NCBI RefSeq assembly: GCF_003403015.1
Contig: NZ_QURL01000002.1
Span: 558,001 to 622,000 of the forward strand
Reading direction: 5' to 3'
DNA from: Fulvimarina endophytica
GTDB lineage: Bacteria > Pseudomonadota > Alphaproteobacteria > Rhizobiales > Rhizobiaceae
Length of the DNA stretch: 64,000 nt
Below the pieces are notes generated by a model. That model made no database searches, had not been told where the DNA came from, and saw only the letters and a program-made list of their open reading frames with translations. The position numbers and the translations under genes were made by a program. Of this stretch, positions 6,616-20,022 are shown piece after piece. Numbering within the stretch: the first letter of the stretch is position 1; the number at the start of each line of letters is the position of its first letter.

Positions 6616-8013
6616 TCAGGCCGTCGCGGGCTCGGCCTGCATGTGGTGCTTCTCGCTTACTGGCGACATCATCAGGTTGAGAACGAAGCCGACCGCGAGG
6701 AGGCCCGCCATGATGTACATGGTGACCGTATAGGCATCCGCCGGGGCGACGCCCGAGGAGATCTGGAACTCGCGGATGTAGTTGACGAGCACCGGACCCA
6801 GAACGCCGGCCACCGACCAGGCCGTCAACAGTCGTCCGTGGATCGCGCCGACATACTGGGTGCCGAAGACGTCACGCAGATAGGCCGGAATGGTGGCGAA
6901 GCCGCCGCCATACATCGAGATGATCACCGCATAGGCGAGGATGAACAGGGCGATCGAGCCCATGTTTCCGGTGGTCGGAACGAGGGCGTAGAGGACCACG
7001 CCGAGCGCGAAGAAGATCGCATAGGTCGTCTTGCGGCCGATGAAGTCCGAGGTGGAGGCCCAGAAGAAGCGTCCGGCCATGTTGAAGAGCGAGAGAAGGC
7101 CGACGAAGCCGGCAGCAGCCGCCGCCGTGATGCCGCCGGTGACGAGACCGCTCGCATCGGTGATGGGCGGGAACATCTCCTGGATCATCAGGGAGGCCTG
7201 GCCGAGAACGCCGATGCCGGCGGTCACGTTGAGGAGGAGCACGCCCCAGAGCAGCCAGAACTGCGGGGTCTTCAGCGCCTCGTCCACATGGACATTGGCG
7301 TTGGTGACCATGCGGTTCGTCTTCTTGGGCGGCGTCCAGCCGGCCGGCTTCCAGTCCTTGGCGGGAACGCGAACGATGGTCGCGCCGACCAGCATGTAGA
7401 CGATGTAGATGATGCCGAGGGCAAGGAACGCGCCGCCGACGCCGAACTGGCCCATCAGGAAGACCGAGAGGGGCGAGGCGATGAAGGCGCCGCCGCCGAA
7501 GCCCATGATGGCCATGCCCGTCGCCATGCCCGGACGGTCCGGGAACCAGCTCATCAGCGTCTTGACCGGCGAAATGTAGCCGAGGCCGATGCCGCAGCCA
7601 CCCAGAACGCCGTAGCCGAGAAAGATCAGCCAGAGCTGGTGCGACCAGACGCCGAAGGCGGAAATGACGAAGCCGCCGCCGAAGAGAGCGGCCGCGGTCA
7701 CCATGGTCTTGCGCGGGCCGACCCGCTCGACCCAGGCTCCGCCGAAGGCTGCGGCAAGGCCGAGGAACAGGATGGCGATCGAGAAGATCCAGCCGATCGA
7801 GGCGATCGACCAGTCGGCGGGCGCCTGTTCGGTGCCGCCGATCAGCAGGCTGAGCGGCTTGTTGAAGACCGAGAACGCATAGACCTGCCCGATGCACAGA
7901 TGCACGCAGAGCGCCGCAGGCGGCACGATCCAGCGATTGAAACCTGGACCTGCGACGGTCCGCTGACGCGAAAGCCAGCCGCCGGATGCGGCCGAGCTCG
8001 ATTGATTTGACAT
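6616..8013 (-). CDS. OFA-family MFS transporter (oxalate/formate antiporter-like)
   Basis: This 465-residue protein has the 12 hydrophobic segments of a major facilitator. It carries OFA-family features: an extended N-terminus entering TM1 with PPAALCVHLCIGQVYAFSVF, the RVGPRKT loop between TM2 and TM3, and GCGIGLGYISPVKTLMSWFP in the first half. The best-known relative, OxlT, exchanges oxalate for formate, but OFA members carry varied monocarboxylates, so the substrate is unproven. The ATG at 8013 has GGGAGAA five bases before it. It is likely co-transcribed with the 39-residue protein downstream. A 13-bp palindrome near 8092-8104 lies before it. Confidence 0.88.
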   Translation of the reverse strand: MSNQSSSAASGGWLSRQRTVAGPGFNRWIVPPAALCVHLCIGQVYAFSVFNKPLSLLIGGTEQAPADWSIASIGWIFSIAILFLGLAAAFGGAWVERVGPRKTMVTAAALFGGGFVISAFGVWSHQLWLIFLGYGVLGGCGIGLGYISPVKTLMSWFPDRPGMATGMAIMGFGGGAFIASPLSVFLMGQFGVGGAFLALGIIYIVYMLVGATIVRVPAKDWKPAGWTPPKKTNRMVTNANVHVDEALKTPQFWLLWGVLLLNVTAGIGVLGQASLMIQEMFPPITDASGLVTGGITAAAAAGFVGLLSLFNMAGRFFWASTSDFIGRKTTYAIFFALGVVLYALVPTTGNMGSIALFILAYAVIISMYGGGFATIPAYLRDVFGTQYVGAIHGRLLTAWSVAGVLGPVLVNYIREFQISSGVAPADAYTVTMYIMAGLLAVGFVLNLMMSPVSEKHHMQAEPATA

Positions 8014-8091
8014 GAAAGTTCTCCCAGCGCAGAGCGGGCCTCGGAAGAGCGAGGCTCCGGACGGCGAACGGGGGGAAAATAACGAACCCGT

Positions 8092-8104
8092 TATCGGAAC
8101 GATA
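8092..8104. promoter_or_regulatory. Palindrome upstream of the OFA transporter
   Basis: TATCG-GAA-CGATA is a 5-bp inverted repeat with a three-base spacer, about 80 bases before the MFS start. It sits in an A/T-rich patch unlike the surrounding coding sequence. It could be an operator, but no regulator gene is adjacent and the match is short. Confidence 0.3.
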
Positions 8105-8220
8105 GTCCGGCTGCCTATTTTATTTCACGGATGAAAAATAACCGATGCTTTCGTTTCACGCGCGGCAGCCTTCGCATCGGTAGATGCGGGCGCAATCAGT
8201 GGTCGCGATTTTCGCCTTCT

Positions 8221-10281
8221 CTAAGGATCCTCAGTCCTGGTGGCAAGCTTTTCCTCGGTGAGAATGAAGACCGAGCGGGCCTTCACGACGAGTCCCGCTT
8301 CGCGCGAGAGAGGGCGAGCGCCGAGATTTGGCCAATCGGACTGGATGGCGAGAACGAAGCCATGCCCGGCGCGCGGCTCGGGCAGGGCGACCGGAACGTC
8401 GTCCGCCGAGGCGTTCAGATAGACAACGACGCGCTCCGACGCCGCATCCGATGGGACATAAAGGCTCATGCCGAGAAACCGGCGCTCGGGATTCGCCCAG
8501 TCGATATCCTCCATCCGCCCGCCGTCTTCGCGCAGCCAGACGACGTCCTCGAGCTCGCCGGCGCTCATACGCCCGCTGGGGAAGGCGTCGGCCGACAGCG
8601 CCGGATGGGCGCGCCTCAAGGCCGCGAGCCGCCGAACGAAATCGGCCTGCCGCTCGTCGGCCCCGGCCCAATCGAGCCAGGTCGTCTCATTGTCCTGGCA
8701 GTAGGCGTTGTTGTTGCCCCCTTGCGACCGGCCGAACTCGTCCCCGGCGACGATCATCGGCGTGCCGCGCGAGACGAAGAGTGTCGCGAGCATCGCCCGC
8801 ACGTCGCGCCGCCGGGCCTCGACGATCTCCGGGTTCTCGCTCGGGCCTTCGGCGCCGTTGTTCCAGGAATGGTTCTCGTTGTGACCGTCCCGGTTGCCCT
8901 CGCCATTCGCCTCGTTGTGCTTGCGCTCGAAGGCGGCGATGTCGGCAAGGGCGTAGCCGTCGTGGGCGGCGACGAAATTGACGCCCGCCGAAGGGCCGGG
9001 GCGGGATGTGGCAAAGAGGTCCGGCGAGCCGCACAGCCGGGTCGCCAGCGCGCTCACCATGCCGCGATCGCCGCGCCAGAAGCGCCGCACATCGTCGCGG
9101 AACCTGTCCTGCCATTCGAACCAGGCCGTCGGGAAATGTCCCACTTGATAGCCGCCGGGCCCGATATCCCAGCTTTCGGCCACATGGATGCGGTCCTTCA
9201 GAACGGGATCGGCCTCGATAAGCGAGAAGAACGGGGCGGCCGGATCGAACCCGCCCGGCATGCGGCCGAGAACCGGCGCGAGATCGTAGCGGAAGCCGTC
9301 GATGCCGGCGGCCTCGACCCATGTGCGCAAGGTGTCGACGAAGAGTTGCGCGACCGGCTCGCGAAAGGCCGCGAAGGTGTTGCCGCAGCCGGTGTGATTG
9401 ACGAGCTGCCCGGGATCTTGCGCCTCGTGGGCGTAGTAGAGCGCATTGTCGAGGCCGCGATAGGAGAGGGTGGGACCTTCCGCGTCGCCTTCGCCCGAAT
9501 GGTTCAGAACCACGTCGAGAAGAACGCGGATGCCGCGCGCGTGGAGCGCGTCGACCACGCGCCTGAGCTCGGGGAACCCGCCGGGCACCAGGCGAGGATC
9601 CGGCGCCATGTGCGTCACCGGATTATAACCCCAGGCATTGACGAGGCCGAGCCTTGTCAGATGTTCCTCGTCGATCGCGGCCGCGAGCGGCATCAACTCG
9701 ACCGTCTGGACCCCGAGGCGCTCCAGATGGTCGAGGAGCGGGGGATGGGCGAGGGCGGAGGCCGTTCCCCGGATCGTCTCCGGAAGATCGGGAAACCGCT
9801 GCGAGAACGCGCGCACCAGGACTTCGTAGGTCAGGCCGGGTGCCGCGAAGGGCAGGGGTTCGGCATCTCGCGCCAGATCCGTCACGATCGCCTTCGGCAT
9901 GAACGGCGCGCTGTCATAGCGATCGCCGCGAGCCGCCTTGAATGCCGGATGGAAGAGGAAGGGGCGGTCCAGCCGTAGGGCGTAAGGATCGGCGAGAAGC
10001 TTGGAGGGATCGAAGCGATGGCCACGGGCGGGGTCGAACGGACCATATGCCCGAAGCCCGTAGCGCGCACCGGGACGAATTCCGGGGACGAAGCCGTATC
10101 TCACGGCGCCATCGATGCCCGGCAGGGCGATCCGCGCGGTTTCCCTCGTGCCGTCCGCGTCGAACAGGCAGACCTCGATGCGGTCGGCATTCTGCGAGGC
10201 GACGGCGAAATGGGTGCCGTCCGCCGTAGGGGTCGCGCCGAGCCGCTGCGGGCGACCGTGTTCTGCGGTTGCTTCGATCAT
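8221..10281 (-). CDS. glgX: Glycogen debranching enzyme GlgX
   Basis: This 686-residue GH13 enzyme hydrolyses alpha-1,6 branches of limit dextrin left by glycogen phosphorylase. An N-terminal CBM48-like domain (about 10-120) precedes the TIM barrel. Visible GH13 blocks are VLLDVVLNHSGEGD, GFRYDLAPVLGR with the nucleophile Asp, HVAESWDIG with the acid/base Glu, and FVAAHDGYALAD. Its length matches GlgX/TreX. It is the last gene of the leftward glycogen block, 63 bases after pgm, so probably in the same transcript. The start is the ATG at 10281. Confidence 0.93.
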   Translation of the reverse strand: MIEATAEHGRPQRLGATPTADGTHFAVASQNADRIEVCLFDADGTRETARIALPGIDGAVRYGFVPGIRPGARYGLRAYGPFDPARGHRFDPSKLLADPYALRLDRPFLFHPAFKAARGDRYDSAPFMPKAIVTDLARDAEPLPFAAPGLTYEVLVRAFSQRFPDLPETIRGTASALAHPPLLDHLERLGVQTVELMPLAAAIDEEHLTRLGLVNAWGYNPVTHMAPDPRLVPGGFPELRRVVDALHARGIRVLLDVVLNHSGEGDAEGPTLSYRGLDNALYYAHEAQDPGQLVNHTGCGNTFAAFREPVAQLFVDTLRTWVEAAGIDGFRYDLAPVLGRMPGGFDPAAPFFSLIEADPVLKDRIHVAESWDIGPGGYQVGHFPTAWFEWQDRFRDDVRRFWRGDRGMVSALATRLCGSPDLFATSRPGPSAGVNFVAAHDGYALADIAAFERKHNEANGEGNRDGHNENHSWNNGAEGPSENPEIVEARRRDVRAMLATLFVSRGTPMIVAGDEFGRSQGGNNNAYCQDNETTWLDWAGADERQADFVRRLAALRRAHPALSADAFPSGRMSAGELEDVVWLREDGGRMEDIDWANPERRFLGMSLYVPSDAASERVVVYLNASADDVPVALPEPRAGHGFVLAIQSDWPNLGARPLSREAGLVVKARSVFILTEEKLATRTEDP

Positions 10282-10344
10282 GACCTGAGGCTTAGCGGCT
10301 CCCCCGGCCGCCCGCCACCCTGTCCGAACTCGAAATCGCCCGGA

Positions 10345-13421
<3,077 letters not shown>

Positions 13422-13526
13422 GCTGATATGCTTCCCATTGACGGCTTCCCGCTCGCCGCAAATGGCGGCCGCTTTGCATTCTTCCTCAGGACCATCGCCC
13501 CGAAGGATCGATCCGGATCGGCCTCG

Positions 13527-14801
13527 TCAGCTATGGCCGATCCGGTCGATCATGGGCTGGGTGACGAGGCAGATGCCGTTTTCAGACCGGCGGAAGCGCG
13601 AGGCGTCGAGGTCCGGATCCTCGCCGATGACGAGCCCGTCCGGGATGACGACCCCGCGATCGAGGATCGCGTTGCGAACGCGGGCATGGCGCCCGATGCG
13701 GCATCCCGGCAATACGACGGCATGGTCGAGATGGGAATAGGAGCGCTGGCGCACACCGGTGAAGAGGAGGGAGCGGTTGAGCTGCCCTCCCGAGATAATG
13801 CAGTCGCCCGAGACCAGCGACGAGGTGGCCGAGCCGCGTCGGCCGTCCACATCGTGGACGAACTTGGCCGGCGGCACGATCTCCGCATAGGTCCAGATCG
13901 GCCAGTCCCGGTCATAGATGTCGAGGGGCGGCACCACGTCGGTGAGGTCGATATTGGCCTGCCAATAGGCGTCGATCGTTCCGACGTCGCGCCAATAGGC
14001 CTCGTCGGTCGGCTCGTTGTCGGAGCGGACAACCGAGCGGTTGAAGCGATGGGCGAAGGCGCCGCCGCGCGCCACGATCTTCGGCACGATGTCCTTGCCG
14101 AAATCGCGCGAGGAGGTCTTGTCCTCGGCATCCTCGCGCAGGGCGTTCATCAGGAACTTCGTCTCGAAGACGTAGATGCCCATGGAGGCGAGGGCGAAGT
14201 CGGGCCGGTTCGGCATGCCGGGGGGATCGCTGGGCTTCTCGATGAAGTCGGTGATCTTGAAGTTCTCGTCGACATGCATGACGCCGAAGCCGGTCGCTTC
14301 CATGCGCGGCACTTCCAGGCAGCCGACCGTGACGTCCGCTCCGGAATCCGCATGGCTCTGGAGCATCACCTCGTAGTCCATCTTGTAGATGTGGTCGCCC
14401 GCGAGGATGATCATGTATTTCGGCGCGTGGGCCTCGATGATCTCGATGTTCTGGTAGACCGCATCCGCCGTGCCCGCATACCACTGGTCTTCCGACACGC
14501 GCTGGGAGGCCGGCAGGATGTCGAAGCTCTCATTGCGTCCCGGACGCAGGAAGTTCCAGCCCATCTGCAGATGGCGGATGAGGCTGTGGGCCTTGTACTG
14601 GGTCGCGACGCCGATGCGCCGGATACCGGAATTGATGGCATTCGAAAGAGCGAAATCGATGATTCGCGTCTTGCCGCCGAAATAGACCGCGGGCTTGGCG
14701 CGTCCGTCGGTCAACTCCTTCAGTCGCGAGCCGCGTCCTCCGGCCAGAACATAGGCCATCGTGTCACGCGAAAGCGGCCCCTGGCGCCCCTGATCCGTCA
14801 T
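13527..14801 (-). CDS. glgC: Glucose-1-phosphate adenylyltransferase GlgC
   Basis: This 424-residue ADP-glucose pyrophosphorylase makes the glucosyl donor for GlgA and is normally the control point of the pathway. The nucleotide-binding loop [20 protein letters not shown] lies near residues 16-35. [12 protein letters not shown] and the C-terminal left-handed beta-helix region are also recognisable. The ATG at 14801 has GGGGAGGAG five bases before it. It lies 369 bases after the glgP stop, in the position where relatives usually carry glgB. Confidence 0.96.
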   Translation of the reverse strand: MTDQGRQGPLSRDTMAYVLAGGRGSRLKELTDGRAKPAVYFGGKTRIIDFALSNAINSGIRRIGVATQYKAHSLIRHLQMGWNFLRPGRNESFDILPASQRVSEDQWYAGTADAVYQNIEIIEAHAPKYMIILAGDHIYKMDYEVMLQSHADSGADVTVGCLEVPRMEATGFGVMHVDENFKITDFIEKPSDPPGMPNRPDFALASMGIYVFETKFLMNALREDAEDKTSSRDFGKDIVPKIVARGGAFAHRFNRSVVRSDNEPTDEAYWRDVGTIDAYWQANIDLTDVVPPLDIYDRDWPIWTYAEIVPPAKFVHDVDGRRGSATSSLVSGDCIISGGQLNRSLLFTGVRQRSYSHLDHAVVLPGCRIGRHARVRNAILDRGVVIPDGLVIGEDPDLDASRFRRSENGICLVTQPMIDRIGHS

Positions 14802-15170
14802 TCAGTCTCCTCCCCGATGCGCGCGGACCGCGAGCCGAGACAGATCGGCCCGACTCGACCAGCCGATCGCATCCCTCATTGCGTCCGCTTCATTGAAAGG
14901 AAAGGTAGCGCAATTTTCAGCCCGAGCGATAGGAGATCGCGCGCAGGATGTGGACAGAATGAAAAAGAGAATTTCGATCGACCGGACCGACCGAAGCCGC
15001 ACCACGGCCGGCCTGTTCTTCGAGGTCGTCACGGCCCGGTCGCAGGTCCGAACGCGATGGTTCCGTCGATGAACCGGGACGGCATGGGCCGTCGCTCCTT
15101 CCCGCTTACATCGGGGCTGGCATGTCCGGGCCGAAGCCCGAACATGACACTGTGATCGATCCGGCCTCGT
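14802..15170. other. Non-coding gap between glgP and glgC where glgB is usually found
   Basis: No gene or glgB remnant is visible in any frame of this 369-base gap. It contains a UUCG-loop hairpin just after glgP (15122-15145) and AT-richer sequence near 14890-14990. That AT-rich part could hold a separate promoter for glgC. Confidence 0.6.
15122..15145 (-). terminator. UUCG-capped hairpin after glgP
   Basis: On the minus strand ATGTTCGGGC-TTCG-GCCCGGACAT forms a 10-bp stem (one T-G pair) closed by an extra-stable cUUCGg tetraloop, 25 bases after the glgP stop. No T-run follows, so it may act as a 3'-end stabiliser or a rho-assisted terminator. Confidence 0.5.
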
Positions 15171-17645
15171 TCAGGCCGCGCCGGGTCCGGCCTGCCAGAT
15201 ATCCTTTGCATATTCGCGGATCGAGCGATCGGAGGAGAACCAGCTCATGCGCGCCGTGTTGTGCACGGCCTTCTTCTGCCATTGCTTGGGCTTGCGGTAG
15301 AGCTCGTCCAGTTTGCGCTGGGTTTCCCAGTAGGCCTGGAAATCGGCGCAGATCATCCACCAGTCGTTGTTGTAGAGATTGGAGATGAGGCCGTGATAGC
15401 GGGCCGGCTCTTCCGGCGAGAACAAGCCGGACGAGATGGCGTGCAGCGCCTCGCGCAGGATCGGCGTCTCCTCGATGATCGAACGGCCCGAATGGGCCTG
15501 CGCCCGGCGCGCGGCTACCTGCGGCGCGGTCAGTCCGAAGATGAAGATGTTGTCGTCGCCGATGTGGTCCTTCATCTCGACATTCGCGCCGTCGAGCGTT
15601 CCGATCGTCAGGGCACCGTTCAGGGCGAACTTCATGTTGCCCGTGCCCGACGCCTCGAGGCCTGCCGTCGAGATCTGTTCCGAAAGGTCCGCAGCCGGCA
15701 TGATGATCTCGGCGAGGGACACGTTGTAGTTCGGAATGAACACGACCTTGAGGAGGTCGCGCACCACGGGATCGGAATTGATGAGACGCGCCACGTCGTT
15801 AGCGAGGCGGATGATCTCCTTGGCCTGGGCATAGCTCGGGGCCGCCTTGCCGGCGAAGATCTTCACGCGCGGCGTCCAGTTCAGCTCCGGATGGGAGCGG
15901 ATCTGATCGTAGAGCGCGACGGCTTCGATGATGTTCAGGAGCTGGCGCTTGTATTCGTGGATGCGCTTGACCTGAATGTCGAAGATCGCATCCGGATCGA
16001 CCTGAAGCGCCATGCGCTCGGAGATCAGATGGGCGAGCTGGGCCTTCTTGCGGCGCTTCACCGCCCCGAACTTTTCGACGAAACCCGCATCCTCGGCGAG
16101 CGTGTCGATTTCCTTGATGCGTTCGATATCGTCGAGGAATTCAGGCCCGATCGCCTCGCGAACGAGATTCGTCAGCTCGGGATTGCACTCCATCAGCCAG
16201 CGGCGCGGCGTCACGCCGTTGGTCTTGTTCTGGATGCGGTCCGGATAGAGCTTGTGAAGGCTCTGGAACACCGTCTCCTTCATGAGATCGGAATGGAGAG
16301 CCGAAACGCCGTTCACGGCATGGGCGCCGACGAAAGCGAGCTGGCCCATGCGAACGCGCCGACCATTGCCCTCGTCGATGAGCGAGATCGCCGAGATCTC
16401 GCTTCCCTCGAAACCCTTTTCCTGCGCGGCGTAGCGGATGATCTCCGCATTGATCGTGTAGATGATCTGCATCTGCCGGGGCAAGAGCCGCTCGAAGAGG
16501 TGGATCGGCCAGTGCTCCAGCGCTTCCGGCAGAAGCGTGTGATTGGTGTAGCCGCAGGTCGCGCGGGTGATCTCCCAGGCCTTGGCCCAGGGAACCCCGT
16601 GAATGTCGACGAGAAGGCGCATCAGCTCGGCGATGGACACCGCCGGATGGGTATCGTTGAGCTGCACCGCCACCTTGTCGGCAAGGGTCTCGATGGTGCC
16701 GTGGCGCTTCAGATGGCGCTTGATCACGTCCTGAAGCGAGGCGGACGAGAAGAAATACTCCTGGCGCAGCCGCAATTCCTGCCCGGCTTGATGGGAGTCG
16801 GCCGGATAGAGGACGCGGGTGATCGCTTCCGCCTTGTTGGATTCGACGAGCGCGCCGATATGGTCGCCCTGGTTGAAGGCATCGAGCAGGATCGGATCGA
16901 CGGCCTGCGCGCTCCACAGGCGCAGCGTGTTGATCTGCTTGCCGCGCCAGCCGACCATCGGCGTGTCGAAGGCGACGGCGAGCACGCGCTCGGCCGGGCG
17001 CCAGACCTGGCGCGGCGGCTTGCCGGTCTCGTGGATCGTGTTGACGGTGCCGCCGAAGCCGATCTCGAAGGCGGCGTCGCGCCGCTCGAACTCCCACGGA
17101 TTGCCGTGGACGAGCCAGGTTTCGGGCAGTTCCACCTGTTCGCCATCGGAGACTTCCTGCCGGAAGAAGCCGTGGACGTAACGGATGCCGTAGCCATAGC
17201 CGGGAACGCCGGTCGAGGCCATGGACTCCATGAAACAGGCGGCGAGGCGTCCGAGCCCGCCGTTTCCGAGGGCGGCGTCGGGTTCCAGAAGCTCCACCAT
17301 GTCGAGCTGGACGCCGTAGCGCGCGAGCGCCTCGGTGATCGGCTGGGTCAGCTGCAGGTTGTTGATCGAATCGCGCAGGAGCCGGCCGATCAGGAACTCC
17401 ATCGAAAGATAGCAGACTTCCTTGTCGCCGCTCTGCTCGATCCGCTTGCCCGATTCGAACCAGCGATCCATGATCCGGTCGCGCACGACCAGCGTCGTCG
17501 CGCGCAGCCAGTCGTATTTGCGCGCTTCGTCGGGATGCTTCCCGATCGAATAGGTCATCTTCTCGAGGATCTGTTTCGCGAGCGCGTCGATGTCGTTGGA
17601 GCGCGGCTCGGGAACCGGGGCTTCCATTTCAGTCGTGGCTGACAT
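15171..17645 (-). CDS. glgP: Glycogen/starch phosphorylase GlgP
   Basis: This 824-residue GT35 enzyme releases glucose-1-phosphate from glycogen ends. The pyridoxal-phosphate lysine lies in EASGTGNMKFALNGALTIGT near residue 670. NGGLGRLAACFMESMAS near 130 and KTNGVTPRRWL are also diagnostic. Length is typical of bacterial GlgP. Its start lies six bases after the pgi stop, so the two are probably co-transcribed. The downstream gap before glgC lacks glgB. Confidence 0.96.
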   Translation of the reverse strand: MSATTEMEAPVPEPRSNDIDALAKQILEKMTYSIGKHPDEARKYDWLRATTLVVRDRIMDRWFESGKRIEQSGDKEVCYLSMEFLIGRLLRDSINNLQLTQPITEALARYGVQLDMVELLEPDAALGNGGLGRLAACFMESMASTGVPGYGYGIRYVHGFFRQEVSDGEQVELPETWLVHGNPWEFERRDAAFEIGFGGTVNTIHETGKPPRQVWRPAERVLAVAFDTPMVGWRGKQINTLRLWSAQAVDPILLDAFNQGDHIGALVESNKAEAITRVLYPADSHQAGQELRLRQEYFFSSASLQDVIKRHLKRHGTIETLADKVAVQLNDTHPAVSIAELMRLLVDIHGVPWAKAWEITRATCGYTNHTLLPEALEHWPIHLFERLLPRQMQIIYTINAEIIRYAAQEKGFEGSEISAISLIDEGNGRRVRMGQLAFVGAHAVNGVSALHSDLMKETVFQSLHKLYPDRIQNKTNGVTPRRWLMECNPELTNLVREAIGPEFLDDIERIKEIDTLAEDAGFVEKFGAVKRRKKAQLAHLISERMALQVDPDAIFDIQVKRIHEYKRQLLNIIEAVALYDQIRSHPELNWTPRVKIFAGKAAPSYAQAKEIIRLANDVARLINSDPVVRDLLKVVFIPNYNVSLAEIIMPAADLSEQISTAGLEASGTGNMKFALNGALTIGTLDGANVEMKDHIGDDNIFIFGLTAPQVAARRAQAHSGRSIIEETPILREALHAISSGLFSPEEPARYHGLISNLYNNDWWMICADFQAYWETQRKLDELYRKPKQWQKKAVHNTARMSWFSSDRSIREYAKDIWQAGPGAA

Positions 17646-17651
17646 CTGGTT

Positions 17652-19274
17652 CTACGTCCTTCTCATGGTCTGAATGGCCGCGACGAGACCGCGCGTCGAG
17701 CCGTCGCGGCTGCCGGCATCCTCCTTGCCCGTGACGACCGGAACGAGGTTCTTGGCGAGCTCCTTGCCGAGCTCGACGCCCCACTGGTCGAAGGCATTGA
17801 TGCCGAAGAGTTGCGCCTCGACGAACACCCGGTGCTCGTAGAGTGCGATCAGGCGGCCGAGCGTGTTCGGATCGAGGATCGAATAGAGGATCGTGATCGA
17901 TGGCCGGTTACCCGGAAAGACCCGGTGCGGCGCGATGCGCTCGGCTTCGTCGGCGCTCATGCCGGCATCGGTGAGCTGGCGGCGGGCCTCTTCGAGGGTG
18001 CGGCCGGTCATCAGCGCTTCGGACTGGGCGAGGCAGTTGGCGAGGAGGAGATCTTGGTGCACAGCCATCTCGTCCCCATCGTGCGCGTTCGCGCCGACGA
18101 GGAATTCGACGGGAATCACGTCGGTTCCCTGGTGGATGAGCTGGAAGAAGGCGTGCTGGCCGTTGGTGCCGGGCTCGCCCCAGGCGACGGGTCCGGAAAT
18201 CGCCACCGGCTCGCCGTCGAGCCCGACGCGCTTGCCGTTCGATTCCATGTCGAGCTGCTGAAGATAGGCGGGAAAGCGCGACAAGCGCTGGTCGTAGGGT
18301 ATGATCGCACGGGTCGGGCAGTCCATCGCGACGCGGTGCCACCATCCGGCGAGACCGAGCAGGACCGGCAGGTTCTCGCGGAGCGGCGCGGCGCGGAAAT
18401 GACGATCCATCTGGCGGGCGCCGGCGAGGAATTCGCGGAACCCCTCCGGGCCGATGGCGATCATCAGCGGAAGCCCGATCGCTGACCAGATCGAATAGCG
18501 CCCGCCGACCCAGTCCCAGAAGCCGAAGATGCGTTCCTCGCGGATGCCGAAGGCGCCGACCTTGTCGAGCGCGGTGGAGACGGCGGCGAAGTGATCCTTG
18601 ACCGCGTCCTCGCCCAGGTGAGCCGCGATCCAGCGGCGCGCGGTCGCCGCATTGGTCATGGTCTCGATGGTGGTGAAGGTCTTGGAGGCGACGATTACCA
18701 GCGTCGACTTGGCGTCGAGCTTCTCCAGCGTATCGGCGAGATGGGCGCCGTCCACATTGGAGACGTAATGGAGGGTCGGACCGTCGTGATAGGGGGCGAG
18801 GGCGAGCGTCGCCATCGCGGGCCCGAGATCGGAGCCGCCGATGCCGATATTGACCACATCGGTGAAGGCATGGCCCTTCGCGCCCTTCGCCTCCCCGTCG
18901 CGCACGGCATTCGCAAAGCCGCTCATCGCCGACAGGACCCGTTCCACGTCCTCGCCCACCGCTTCGCCGTCAGCCGCGAACCCGTCTTCAGGCTCGGCGC
19001 GCAGGGCGACATGGAGGACGCTGCGGTTCTCGGTCGCGTTGATCCGAGCGCCGGCAAACATCGCGTCGCGCTTTTCCTCAACCTGCCGTTCCCTGGCGAG
19101 GTCGAGAAGGGAGCCGAGGGCGTCCGCATCGATCGCGGTCTTGGAGAGGTCCAGAAGAAGATCGTCCAGCGAGAAGGAGAAGGTGTCGAACCGGGTCTCG
19201 TCGGCCTCGAACAGCGGTTTGATGCCGGTCTTCTCGGCACGTGCCGCAGCCTGCGCGATCGCTTCGGGATACAA
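17652..19274 (-). CDS. pgi: Glucose-6-phosphate isomerase
   Basis: This 540-residue enzyme interconverts glucose-6-phosphate and fructose-6-phosphate. The Pgi signatures [14 protein letters not shown] and [20 protein letters not shown] are both intact. A TTG at 19274 is preferred as the start: AGGAGA lies six bases before it, and the resulting N-terminus (Met-Tyr-Pro-Glu-Ala) suits the family. The alternative ATG at 19319 has no ribosome binding site. It heads the leftward glycogen block, feeding glucose-6-phosphate to pgm. Confidence 0.93.
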   Translation of the reverse strand: MYPEAIAQAAARAEKTGIKPLFEADETRFDTFSFSLDDLLLDLSKTAIDADALGSLLDLARERQVEEKRDAMFAGARINATENRSVLHVALRAEPEDGFAADGEAVGEDVERVLSAMSGFANAVRDGEAKGAKGHAFTDVVNIGIGGSDLGPAMATLALAPYHDGPTLHYVSNVDGAHLADTLEKLDAKSTLVIVASKTFTTIETMTNAATARRWIAAHLGEDAVKDHFAAVSTALDKVGAFGIREERIFGFWDWVGGRYSIWSAIGLPLMIAIGPEGFREFLAGARQMDRHFRAAPLRENLPVLLGLAGWWHRVAMDCPTRAIIPYDQRLSRFPAYLQQLDMESNGKRVGLDGEPVAISGPVAWGEPGTNGQHAFFQLIHQGTDVIPVEFLVGANAHDGDEMAVHQDLLLANCLAQSEALMTGRTLEEARRQLTDAGMSADEAERIAPHRVFPGNRPSITILYSILDPNTLGRLIALYEHRVFVEAQLFGINAFDQWGVELGKELAKNLVPVVTGKEDAGSRDGSTRGLVAAIQTMRRT

Positions 19275-19635
19275 AGAGCTTCTCCTGTTCTGCCATGCCG
19301 GGCGGCATGGGCGGACCATACGCCGTTCCGTTCACACTCATCGCCCGTTCGCGCCCCTGTCGAGGGCACCGAAGGTGCAATGCAATAAACGATATGTCGC
19401 CGGGGAAGGGAATAGGGCGCAGACAGCTTGATGCCAGCATGGCGCCTCATCGGCTGCCCGTCTTTACTGACGGCATGGCACGGAACTCCGTGCGCTCCGT
19501 GCCCGGCATCGTCAGCTGCCCGTCACGGATTCGATGGCATCGGAACCTGGATGGTCCTCGAAGAGAGGCCATCGAGGGAAGGGGGCGGCGGCGCAGGCAC
19601 CGCCGCCCGGTCGTCCGACGTTTCGCGCGTTCAGA
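19275..19635. other. Intergenic region upstream of pgi
   Basis: No gene is seen in this 361-base gap. It holds the leftward promoter region of pgi, an 8-bp inverted repeat GGCACGGA/TCCGTGCC (19477-19484, 19496-19503), and a GC-rich hairpin at 19583-19608 after the small gene at 19636. Confidence 0.5.
19583..19608 (-). terminator. GC-rich hairpin after small hypothetical gene
   Basis: GGGCGGCGG (19583-19591) and CCGCCGCCC (19600-19608) form a perfect 9-bp stem around an 8-base loop, 27 bases after the stop at 19636. There is no clear T-run, so termination is only likely. Confidence 0.45.
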
Positions 19636-19848
19636 TCAAAGGGTCATTTCGGCGCGATCGATCTCGTCGCGCGTCGTCTTCGCATCGCTGGCATGGGGGT
19701 CGTTGACGAGGACATGCTCGAGCGACTGCTTCCATTCCTGAAGCAGCGTCTTCTTGTCTTCAGTGGACAGCTTCTCGTCCGCCGCGACGGCTGCGGGGCT
19801 GTCATAGGACCCATGTTCGGGGTGATCGAAGCGCGTCGTCTGGCTCAT
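19636..19848 (-). CDS. Small acidic hypothetical protein (70 residues)
   Basis: The product starts MSQTTRFDHPEHGSYDSPAA. It is soluble and charged, has no signal peptide or cysteine, and its second half (about 27-70) looks like a helical pair with LSTEDKKTLLQEWKQSLEHV. I recognise no named family; short stand-alone proteins of this look are common in Hyphomicrobiales. The ATG at 19848 is preferred over an upstream ATG at 19923 because AAGAGG precedes it at a good distance. It stands alone between tamB and pgi, with its own hairpin downstream. Confidence 0.65.
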   Translation of the reverse strand: MSQTTRFDHPEHGSYDSPAAVAADEKLSTEDKKTLLQEWKQSLEHVLVNDPHASDAKTTRDEIDRAEMTL

Positions 19849-20022
19849 GGAGGGCCTCTTTTCGGTGATGCGTTGGTCGTTCGGCGCTCCGTTCGAAAAC
19901 GCCGTATCGGTTGGCCAACGCATCGAGGCCTGAAAGGGTCCACGGGGCGGGCTGCAATCGGGGCCGCCGGCTCACGCTTTCGATGCTGGAGGGCGGCGCC
20001 GTCGCGCCACGCCGCCCTTCGC

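Noticed and set aside
15261..17642. 793-codon open frame antisense to glgP
   Set aside because: It mirrors glgP in the opposite strand, has no family motif and repeats Asp/Arg/Glu composition typical of antisense high-GC frames.
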